Assembly (NCBI GenBank): GCA_030386875.1
Contig: CM059562.1
Span: 61,130,201 to 61,194,200 of the forward strand
From: Morinoia aosen
Taxonomy: Eukaryota; Arthropoda; Malacostraca; Amphipoda; Talitridae
Reading direction: 5' to 3'
DNA: 64,000 bases
The position numbers were made by a program, and so were the translations under genes. Shown here piece after piece: positions 58,401-64,000 of this stretch. How positions within the stretch are numbered: the first letter of the stretch is position 1; every line of letters begins with the position of its first letter. Below the pieces are notes generated by a model, which searched no databases, was not told the origin of the DNA, and was given only the letters and a program-made list of their open reading frames with translations.

Positions 58401-59418
58401 AACTGACGTATTGCTCGTTTGCTGAGGCATTAGCGTACCGAGTTATTTTAAGAAGCAAAATTGATGTCGATTCATAAGTTCTTGTTATCATTGACAGAAA
58501 ATTGCTCCCAATTCACGAGTGAGTAAACTCGCAACACTAGATTTAAAAGCAGCTTCAGATGACGACCGTCCTTGGCGAGTTCTACTGAGAATCCAATTGC
58601 CAAATTACCTCTTTTGAAAATGGAATACCAAAACTGCAATATTTTACGCAGTTTTTAGGTTGTTCTCTTTCTCCATCTTCACGGTGATGGTACTTTATTC
58701 CCAAAACTCTAACTTTAATTTAAGAGTTATGGTTTGATTTTGAATTCAGAGCTATTTTATGTTCAGTTCTTTAGTATATGTTGCTGAAGGTGATTATCGC
58801 TAATTATTTTATTAAAGAATAAACGATTTTCAGTAGTGATCATTGACTTTCGAATTTCTTAAAGCGAATGTATGTACCTACCTATCGCATAGAATCAATG
58901 CCGGTGACTTGGATAAGTCCCATTGCTAGTGAAACCGCTCTAGATGTTATATTGCTCAAACTCAAAATTTTCGCTCAATGATTCCTGTCTAACTCAAGCT
59001 TTTCACCAATGCTGTTGAATTTTTGCTAGAAATTCAGCAAGAAAATTCACACATACTTCGTTCCACTTGGACTTAGAAACTTTACCTTCACTCAAGCAAT
59101 GAAGGGCGTCTAATAATTAAGTTTTCCTTTCAATTGAGCCTCATCGAATAGTTGCGAGTGCAGCGAACTTTGGAGAACTATTCACGATATTAATAGTGCC
59201 AAAGCAATGATCAAACCTGCACAGCTCAATATCACTCAATTCCAGGTTATAATTACAAAAATGACCTCACTGATGACTTTGCTTGAAAATTAAAGACAAT
59301 GGACGACTTAACTGACGATGGAACCAGGCAGACCTGCGAGCTTCACGAAGCGAACGTGGTGGCAGCTGCGGAGCGCAGCGAGAGCGCACACCAGGCGAGT
59401 CAACGCTGCCGGACCCAT
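37252..59418 (-). CDS. Variant ionotropic receptor (IR), full gene (13 coding exons)
   Basis: Joining 13 exons gives 1878 bases, 625 residues plus stop, with all intron phases matching. Exons, high to low: 59418-59334, 57544-57418, 56565-56472, 52653-52549, 49854-49648, 49432-49329, 49133-49077, 47343-47152, 45352-45144, 44730-44507, 42727-42581, 39447-39350, 37480-37252. Layout: signal-like start, N-terminal region, S1 (about 190-335), M1 (351-366), pore loop (about 375-403), M3 (407-427 with SYSSSLITQLTT), S2 (434-580) and M4 (591-610). Arg310 in IDREYAFDFS aligns with the ligand carboxylate-binding arginine of glutamate receptors. The SYTANLAAFLTV motif is altered, as is usual in IRs. IRs are chemosensory cation-channel subunits in sensory dendrites; the ligand is unknown. 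Confidence 0.92.
37481..39349. other. IR intron 12, nothing assigned
   Basis: AT-rich intron. ACACAAATGGTGTT occurs twice (about 38745 and 38807). No coding or transposon recognised. Confidence 0.6.
39350..39447 (-). CDS. IR coding exon 12 (S2)
   Basis: Reads DCRILRLPTRYFVFPAAFPI then HRGLSVLPILNIQ. The C.I..LP..YF.FP.AFP...GLSVLPILN order is the conserved S2 stretch before the last helix of the ligand domain. Acceptor TGCCCACAG, donor CCA|GTAAGT, phase 2 out. At 98 bases it is below open-frame size. Confidence 0.9.
40338..40383. repeat. Two-copy tandem duplication
   Basis: About 23 bases, AGCACATGATAGTTGTTCAC and its near-copy with one change, lie head to tail. Confidence 0.7.
40460..41440 (+). 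mobile_element. Jockey-like LINE reverse transcriptase fragment
   Basis: Plus strand, in pieces: MPELEYALNNTSNEFSGKNK, TYGTIKHINLAAKKYF, then SKPYNCKAITRTSCLRKLME with RMVN and QCGCRQGNSAVNH, then HQGSVLSLTLFPLK, HCSLCVNDLNIGYSY and QWSQDQRFKFSFTKNKAIRF. These follow the Jockey RT order. The catalytic YVDD is CVND here, and stops and frameshifts are many, so it is dead. It lies in IR intron 11, antisense to the receptor. Confidence 0.88.
41641..41894 (+). repeat. Dispersed repeat copy 1, inverted to 43511-43769
   Basis: About 255 bases. Shared blocks with the minus strand of 43511-43769 include AAGAACTGAAGAGGA and ATAAATCAACA-like ends. It lies after the Jockey fragment and ends in an AAATAAATA-type tail, so it may be a LINE 3' untranslated region. 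Confidence 0.8.
42581..42727 (-). CDS. IR coding exon 11 (S2)
   Basis: Reads SETNSLLGDVYRDMVLPHPE then LHGDFDFLYQRLLQDRSFTM and FYTKNDPLE; phase 0 in and out, 49 codons, so skipping it would keep the frame. Acceptor CCCTGTGCAG, donor GGAG|GTAAGA. Inverted repeats of about 255 bases lie on both sides (41641-41894, 43511-43769). Confidence 0.9.
43511..43769 (-). repeat. Dispersed repeat copy 2, inverted to 41641-41894
   Basis: Reverse complement reads CGGTACTCTGGGTTATCTGC ... CCAAGAACTGAAGAGGATGG ... TAAATAAATATAAATCAACA, aligning along its whole length with 41641-41894 with scattered differences. The pair flanks IR coding exon 11. Confidence 0.8.
44507..44730 (-). CDS. IR coding exon 10 (pore and M3)
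   Basis: Reads QDRDMAHSLPYRLWLLTVLA then CVMVLHVSYSSSLITQLTTY and KLVLPFDNLQGLYHARHQFT. SYSSSLITQLTT corresponds to the glutamate-receptor SYTANLAAFLTV gate motif, and the PF..L..L element starts S2. Acceptor GACATGGCAG, donor GATG|GTAATA, phase 0 out. Confidence 0.95.
44731..45143. other. IR intron 9, nothing assigned
   Basis: Short intron between exons 9 and 10. No other features seen. Confidence 0.7.
45144..45352 (-). CDS. IR coding exon 9 (M1)
   Basis: Reads QSLVLRRPKKFQGSSNYTNE then FHSSAWGATLFIFLVSVLIL, covering the end of S1, the RRP element and M1 (residues 351-366), followed by the pre-pore segment ENISLSSCFMTNFKLFCNM. Acceptor TTATTATTTCAG, donor ATGG|GTAAGC, phase 1 out. The minus frame is open upstream of the acceptor too, but that part does not read as IR. 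Confidence 0.92.
46450..46731. mobile_element. Probable piggyBac-type MITE with internal hairpin
   Basis: The left end TTAGCACGTTGACTGCC and the inverted right end TTAACACGTTCGCTGCC match at 14 of 17 bases. The right end closes in TTAA (46728-46731); the left begins TTAG, one change from TTAA, the piggyBac target. Just inside the right end is a perfect 11-base hairpin, CCACTGAACGC / GCGTTCAGTGG (46689-46716). No transposase. It lies in IR intron 8. Confidence 0.5.
47152..47343 (-). CDS. IR coding exon 8 (S1 ligand-binding core)
   Basis: Reads PWFRSRVKGHIPEEATPGAS then ATGDYTGVLGDVYEGRADIA and APFYYRLIDREYAFDFSDTL. TG.LGD...G.ADIA.........R...FDFS is the hallmark IR S1 block. Arg310 is retained, while the threonine position after the proline is FYYR instead of the classical TIT. 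Acceptor CACTGTACAG, donor ACTTG|GTGGGT, phase 2 out. Confidence 0.95.
47560..48540 (+). mobile_element. LINE 5' region remnant (ORF1-like and start of endonuclease)
   Basis: Plus strand of IR intron 7. Near 48410 it reads RSFNSKLDSITVMLGTED then, after a one-base shift, SETWFDSRTQ. This is the N-terminus of a LINE apurinic-type endonuclease (N-x-RS...K...ETW). Upstream pieces such as MDELKLSMKKELLPIPKP (near 47758) are compatible with an ORF1 but not diagnostic. Many stops. Confidence 0.6.
48630..48741. repeat. Small fold-back (MITE-like) element
   Basis: AAGTCTAGCTTTTTTCCGCC at the left and, inverted, TAGTCTAACTTTTTCGCC at the right form imperfect terminal repeats about 25 bases long around a 60-base centre. 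No coding. The family is unknown. Confidence 0.6.
49077..49133 (-). CDS. IR coding exon 7
   Basis: A 57-base exon reading VMSILLKTTVVSYTFKADG, S1 strand. Acceptor AATTTTCAG. The donor GACGG|GTACTA is weak but gives the only phase that fits exon 8, and the joined DG-PW matches the DG.W of IR S1 domains. The frame continues open past the donor, so the exact 3' border is the least certain in the gene. Confidence 0.72.
49329..49432 (-). CDS. IR coding exon 6
   Basis: Reads RGQHSIITTAANGKIHIGGL then MGDIFDFLQSSLNL. The GG..GDIFDFL..SLN pattern is the S1 helix of IRs (usually GG.....L...LNF). Acceptor CTACTTCCAG, donor TTGAG|GTAACA, phase 2 out. Only 104 bases, below open-frame size. Confidence 0.88.
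49648..49854 (-). CDS. IR coding exon 5
   Basis: Reads VILLRLGEKDASFSEAYHIP ... ELAEDPWERRNNLTGFILRC then SIYP. The W.RR.NL.G..LR element is the conserved entry into S1 of IRs and fixes the frame. Acceptor TTTTTCAAG, donor CCG|GTGAGC, phase 0. Confidence 0.92.
49855..52548. other. IR intron 4; holds one LINE scrap
   Basis: Apart from the L2-like fragment at 50592-50897 the intron is AT-rich and unassigned. Confidence 0.6.
50592..50897 (-). mobile_element. L2/CR1-like LINE C-terminal fragment
   Basis: The minus strand reads FLSDGMILFSTL ... FFTVKSNKNRAKCIVSAAKV then IQREVLGIYDAQCTYIRTIL. The 'vKs..NR..kIV..AsKiIg......l....v..ka' pattern follows the RT in L2/Rex-type LINEs. It is one isolated piece, with no RT core or 3' tail recognised. 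Confidence 0.5.
52549..52653 (-). CDS. IR coding exon 4
   Basis: Reads NKAWEHMSRLPWLLVTDAAS then HQQALRDLTWRPDNR, phase 0 in and out. W..L..D....L.D..W.PDN is the usual N-terminal region before the 'vvL' strand of IRs. The exon is GC-rich against AT-rich introns. Confidence 0.85.
52810..53300. other. GC-rich block with CCAAT motifs in IR intron 3
   Basis: Unlike the surrounding AT-rich intron, this block is GC/CpG-rich. It carries GAGCCAATGAGAG (about 53176), CAGCCAATGAGATT (about 53239) and CACCAATCAGG (about 53279). It may be an LTR or another transposon's promoter; the SINE follows directly. Coding not recognised. Confidence 0.4.
53317..53602 (+). mobile_element. tRNA-derived SINE
   Basis: The 5' head has RNA polymerase III-type boxes: an A box-like TGGCTAGAGCG (about 53332) and a B box-like GGGATTGAATC (53367-53377), spaced as in a tRNA gene. 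A unique body follows, then a tail of CATTAT/CATTATTATC-type repeats (about 53574-53602). The head does not fold as an intact tRNA, so it is not a tRNA gene. Confidence 0.75.
53735..53769. repeat. Very stable GC hairpin
   Basis: Outer stem GCCGGGGT / ACCCCGGC (8 pairs) and inner stem CCGGC / GCCGG (5 pairs) around an AAAAC loop. Lies in an AT-rich intron. Confidence 0.85.
53859..54320 (+). other. Unassigned 153-codon open frame
   Basis: Rich in Q, S, R and N (for example NQQVINVGRQPGVCRPRRKN and TEECECFVVLRTLKKAILST). The C-terminal 'EECECFVVLRTLKKAIL...' is faintly like the BESS-type helices of insect MADF proteins or Harbinger accessory proteins. It lies between the SINE/hairpin and unassigned intron, so it is more likely part of an unidentified transposon than a host gene. 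No start context or splice logic supports it. Confidence 0.25.
54321..56471. other. IR intron 3, nothing assigned
   Basis: AT-rich intron; AAGTTCTAGGTTCTAGGTCA is a small local duplication at about 55628-55660. No coding recognised. Confidence 0.6.
56472..56565 (-). CDS. IR coding exon 3
   Basis: Reads MYPEVNKWQFIDTMFIADLR then PARAVSALQEK, extracellular N-terminal region. Acceptor TTATTTCAG, donor AAAAG|GTGTGA, phase 0 out. The initial Met is unlikely to be the true start, since exons 1 and 2 join in phase. Confidence 0.75.
56566..57417. other. IR intron 2, nothing assigned
   Basis: AT-rich; a 78-codon plus-strand frame at 57121-57357 has no family resemblance. Confidence 0.6.
57418..57544 (-). 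CDS. IR coding exon 2
   Basis: Phase 1 entry, phase 2 exit. Reads NSTSGSVDTTHQISFRTARA then CQRTTSFPWPLPFTSYVAAP. No IR-specific motif, but the GT-AG borders (CTACACAG, AAAAG|GTGATT) and the phases fit exons 1 and 3 only in this frame. Other frames of the same segment are also open, which lowers confidence. Confidence 0.65.
57545..59333. other. IR intron 1, nothing assigned
   Basis: AT-rich intron without recognisable coding or repeats. Confidence 0.6.
59334..59418 (-). CDS. IR coding exon 1 (start, signal-like)
   Basis: ATG in an excellent context (ACCATGG), reading MGPAALTRLVCALAALRSCH, moderately hydrophobic and signal-peptide-like. Two donors both give phase 1: CAG|GTCTGC ending at 59334, or TCA|GTTAAG ending at 59313, which would add 7 residues. 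A CCAG acceptor just upstream suggests the 5' UTR begins an exon at 59441. Confidence 0.7.
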
Positions 59419-59441
59419 GGTCTTCTCGGCGCCGTGTGTAC

Positions 59442-62400
59442 CTGGAGATAAGATACTCGCAAATTACGGAAAATAACCTTGCTGGCGGACTCCAAGACTT
59501 GCAATCATGTCCTAATGCTCTGCTTGTTGAGTTGGGGCTCTTCTGATCAATATTATTCAAGTGAAATCAATGAAAAATTGAGCTCGGATCAATGTGAGTT
59601 AAATTCAGAAAAAAACAATAGAAGTCCATCCGTGATTTGAGCTACAAGTGAAAAATGAGTATAACAAATTCAAAGTTTTTTCATATCTCATCTTCTTGTT
59701 TTTCCTCTCCGTTAATTGTTGAAAAGATCGAAGAACTTCATCCCAGCCCAACAAACGGTAAAACCCCAGAAAAAACTATTCGTTTCTTGAATCACTGAAC
59801 AGTGAGTTTCATTTTCATCATACGAATTAAAAATACATTCAAACTGATTTGATTATACTCACAAAAATTATAGTTTTTGTGAGAACATTGGTTAAATCAT
59901 TAAATTCAGATCAACACACTTCAATGATAAATCCTGTCAAACATTTGAGAAGAATGAAACGGAGACAAAAAGAGCCGCAGCAGTAAAACAGTGCGATAAT
60001 TTTCTTAGGACAAGAGAGCGTTCTAATATACGGAAAAATAAGAATTGCGCTTGATAAAGTTTCTATTTCAAAGTTTGGACTTATAAATTAGCATCCTTGA
60101 ACGAGCGATTAAATGATCCTCTCTTGTGATCCGATTTCAAAGCTGCACTTAGGTATTCTGCATGATTACAAGCTAGCTTAAGAGAGAGAGAGAGCTTGGT
60201 GGTAGTTGAATAGCTTTTTTAGCCTTCATATACAAGATCATTCAAAATCTGAATTGTGCTTCTTTAAACTCGTTATGAAGTATATGTTCATCCACTAAAC
60301 AAATATAGGAAAAAAGGCAATCTGACGATATATGCTTAGGGATCTGTTGGGGATTTATCAAGCCATTTTGTCAGCTAAATATCAGATTTGATGAGGTATT
60401 CAGATGTGGGAATTTAGACAGCGAACTTAAAACGCTTGAAAGAATCGATGTGTCTTCGGCGGTATTTCATCCGCTTGTGAAAATTTCCGTTTGAGCAGTA
60501 AAATGCGGGTATTTATTCGTGAATCGAACATTTATTTCTCAAGTTTAGGAGCAAATCTTGAATCAACTAATTTGGAAGGACCTACCAATCCGGAGACGAG
60601 TTGAAAGTTGTACCGAACAAATATACAGTGAGAATGCATTCCGTCAGTCTCTACCAGTTTATATATAAAGAGCCGCTTGTTAAACTAATCGATTTAAAAA
60701 GATCTGTTTTGAAAAACTGATGAACAATGAGAAATTCACACTTGCGTTGGCAGGATGAAAGAAAATGAGAGCAATCACAATTCACTATTGTAAATTATGT
60801 TACGGTGAACGAAAGTGAAAAGCGCATCTAAGGTTGGGGCTAGAATTATGACAGATCAGCAGTGAAGGAGGCAATTTACAAGAGTTTCGTTGCCTGGCTG
60901 ATTTAAGGATTCAATACCTTTAGGGACGAAAAGAATTTTCACAGAAAAAAAAGTATACTGGAACACTCTTTCATCCGAAATCATTGCAACGTAATAAGAA
61001 CTTTTAGGAGAGTGAAAATTATGTTCGATGTATAGTTCTTCACAAAGTCAACTTGAAACTTAGCTTAAAACCGTATACCTTGCAATATTTGTCTATATTT
61101 TCGATGAGTATTGCGGATCTGTCGATAGTGAGTTATGAAATCAATTCTCGGCAGTTGTATAACACTAAACTGTAAATTATTTTGTTACGTGAAAAAACGA
61201 AATAGCCAAGTTAAGAAAACTTTAATGGTGAAATCACAAAATGTTCAGCCAGCACGAATTATTTTATACACGTACGTACTATTTGCATCATGCTGGTGTA
61301 TGCTCCCCCAAAATATTTGACCATCTTTTCATTGCAAGAAAATGCAACGAGAAAAATCGTAAATGGGGAGACGTGTTTTTCTACTTAGAATGGAAGATAA
61401 ATTGCAATTTTTTTGCACTGCATGTACGTGTAAAATATATGAGAGTGTGTATTGAACTACATAAATTAATAAGTTTAAATAAGTGTTTCATCTGAAATTT
61501 TCATTTTTTATAACCACCCGCCATGCATAATAATGGTTAGTTATCTTTTTGAGGCAGCGATAATTTTTATAAGCCATGAAGTAAAAAGTGTCTATGGCGA
61601 CTGTAATGCAAGGTGACACATCATCGCTACGGTGACGAAATTCATGCATAAATATGCATGCGAGGCGGCGTAACGGATGCATGAACGGATGAAGCGGCGA
61701 AAAAGTTGGAATGGGTGAGTCCTCACCGTTTTCATTTCACTGTTTTAATTGTAACTAACATTTACCAATCTATTCAAACCTAGAGTAATATATCCGACGA
61801 AATAGCTTTATGATTTTTCTCTCAGATGCTTACAAAGCTCAAAATCACTGCGATGCCAACTTAATTTTCTCTAATGATTTTTTTTATAAATTTAGGACTT
61901 TCACCTGTAATGGAGTTTTCAAAAAAATTGTTTGAATGCATTTTGTGCGAAAAATTCGTACGAAATGTATGACATTTTTTACTATTATTTTTCAATATAT
62001 TTCCCATCATAAGAAATTGCCCAGCATTTTGAAAAATTTGTCATTAGGAAAATGTTTCGTCGACAATAAAACCAATAGAAGCGTTGGTGTGCTCACTTAG
62101 ATATACCTCCTGCTGTTAAGATGCGTTCCATTTTAGCAGATGGCTTAAACTTCATTTTATGTAATTGTGAGAGAATTGGATTGATTCTCAAGTTTGAAGA
62201 CATTATGAACCGACTTATCTACAAAAGAATTTATACAAAGAGGTCACGCGAGAAATCTTCAGAAATGTTTACCAAACGATTAGTTTGACATCTCTTTACG
62301 GTGTTCTTTAGGTTTTGAAAGATGAAGTGTTCTTTCGGTGTTGAAAATGTTAAAAGAGGTCCGGATTTCACTTAGGCTCATTAATATCATACGCTGGGAG

Positions 62401-64000
62401 AGATTGTCCTTATAGGACTTGGTCGACAAATATTTCGACCGTGTAGGTTATGTTTTTTTTCGTAAATTCTCTGTAATCATTGCTCATTAGATTTAGGCTA
62501 CAATAAGATTATTATTTCGTAACCAGCACTGGTATTACACGAAAATTAAGTCATATATCGATAAAAAATGAATTATTTTTGGAAAATGTGAAGGAAGTTT
62601 AATAAGACACAATACAAAATTTGGTGAAACTTTTTTTCAGGAAATGTCTTTTTTTCATTATCGAAAGAACAAACACACAAATTACGCTCCGACGTGAAGT
62701 TGTACAGCTTCAGCTCTTGCGGATATAGGTACGTATTTTCCATGAAGTTTGTAGGTATGACATCTGTCGACTGTAATTTGAGCATCCATCATACGGGCAT
62801 TGCGTGAATGATACGTTTTCGTTGTCTAAATCCAAATCCGACGGAATTCGATTCCTAATTAAACAGAATTCCCCAAACTAGTTCATTTCTTTTCAGCTCG
62901 AAGTTGAAAAAATATTTCCAAATATTTTCAGGCATAGTGAAATTAAGCATGAAAACTCTACGGAGGTCCCTAGAGAAAACTACCGTAACTGGACGAGGGC
63001 TAAAGCTGAAGAGGTTAACTTCATCAGCGTGTATAATTGGTCTGGTAAACTGTTTATTCTTTATAAACTGCATCATTTTTCAATCGTTTCTTCTCGCTAA
63101 ATATGAATTAGGCATCTTAGATGGTCTCTTAACTCCATCACAATAGATCAGCTCACTGTGAAATTTAGTTCACTGCGAAAGCTTACACCAAAGCTAGTCT
63201 GACGTGATGTTTTTTTACCCTTTATAATTTCGAAGGCCAACGATGTGATAGCAAAACGATTATAAAGTATTAAAAATCCACCCATGATAGAACGTTAAAG
63301 TTACTTGCTGCTGAGAATGTATTCAGACCGAAACCCAGATCCCTCCAATAAAGCTTCGTACTGATTATATTGATGAATATTCTAGGCTAATTTTAAGTTC
63401 CAACACTGCAATAAAAATTGCTAATTTAATATTTTAAGTCTACCTGTAAAGTTTTTACCTTGGTCAGTCGTTCCCTGTTTTTTCTGAGCCTGTGGCCGCA
63501 AATTTTTGCCTTCTTAAACCTACTTCCATTTTTAACTAGAGATGAATCATCAAGGGTTTTCGAGGGGTGCAATACGTGTATGGACTCGGATCGTTGGGCT
63601 ACAAAGAAAAATTATATTAAAAAAAGACGCCAAAGCCTTCTTTATTATAGAAGCTTCCGGATCTCATTTCTTCGAAAATCCTCTAGTAAAACTTTTCAAG
63701 GCAAAAACTTAGATGGCTTTGTATAATATTGGTCCCTCAGTGATGGCTTACTACCTAATGTGAATAGCAAAACAGGGTTGTTTTCTGAAAATAAACTTAG
63801 TCAACTTTAAAAACCTACTTCCTGATTTTCTGGAAGTAAAAGACAATGACGTTTGTTTTAGAGCGTAAATAATTTGCAAGAACTCCAATAAATTATTATT
63901 TACTATTTTTCAAATAAAAATTCTTATATCTAATCAATATGTTTTTAAACTGTGATTGAAAATTAGTCTTAAGTTAAAAATGGTTACAAAGCTTTTCAAT
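59442..64000. other. Upstream of the IR gene, nothing assigned
   Basis: Probably contains the IR 5' UTR exon and promoter, which I could not place. A short (AG)n run lies at 60183-60197. Open frames at 61135-61495, 62904-63146 and 63460-63726 show no family resemblance and sit in AT-rich sequence. Confidence 0.55.

Noticed and set aside
1-64000. Bacterial-type operons, CRISPR arrays, riboswitches
   Set aside because: None seen. The genes are spliced and the repeats are eukaryotic transposons and one minisatellite; the tandem array has no spacers.

Overview
The window looks like nuclear DNA of an insect, probably one with long introns. It is AT-rich and holds two multi-exon genes whose exons have GT-AG borders and matching intron phases. 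It also carries many arthropod-type transposon remnants: Penelope-like, hAT, Tc1/mariner, Jockey/L2-like LINEs and a tRNA-derived SINE. Almost every open frame longer than 60 codons is either a shadow or a piece of a transposon. The two real genes only appear when exons are joined across introns. I cannot name the species.

Layout. Bases 1-1660: the 3' part of a broken hAT element, ending in its terminal repeat. 3318-3890: a small Tc1/mariner-type remnant with inverted ends. 5191-32652 (+): a complete gene for an MFSD6-like 12-TM major facilitator superfamily protein, 10 coding exons and 569 aa. Its introns hold two Penelope-like elements (5366-7634 and about 9430-11230), a 5'-truncated LINE with target-site duplications (14354-15363), a 21-bp minisatellite (15986-16386) and further debris. 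34216-34470: a mariner/IS630-type transposase tail between the genes. 37252-59418 (-): a complete variant ionotropic receptor (IR) gene, 13 coding exons and 625 aa, convergent with the first gene. Its introns hold Jockey-like and L2-like LINE pieces, a probable piggyBac-type MITE, a fold-back element, a SINE and an inverted pair of repeats around coding exon 11. Bases 59442-64000 hold nothing I can assign.

Function. The MFSD6-like protein is a polytopic membrane transporter-like protein. The IR is a ligand-gated channel subunit of the chemosensory glutamate-receptor-derived family. Nothing in the sequence links the two beyond their being neighbours.

Most unusual points. (1) Both Penelope-like elements carry a hammerhead-ribozyme-like core in each of their inverted ends. 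The first also shows a 12-bp target duplication and a 40-bp one-sided extension. (2) Three or four exon-like segments on the + strand (16538-16552, 17293-17369, 25212-25348, 28574-28731) lie in introns 2, 4 and 7 of the MFSD6-like gene. They join in frame into a short protein with weak death-domain resemblance, so they may be a same-strand interleaved gene or a relic. This is tentative. (3) Inverted repeats of about 255 bp flank one IR exon and could favour exon circularisation.
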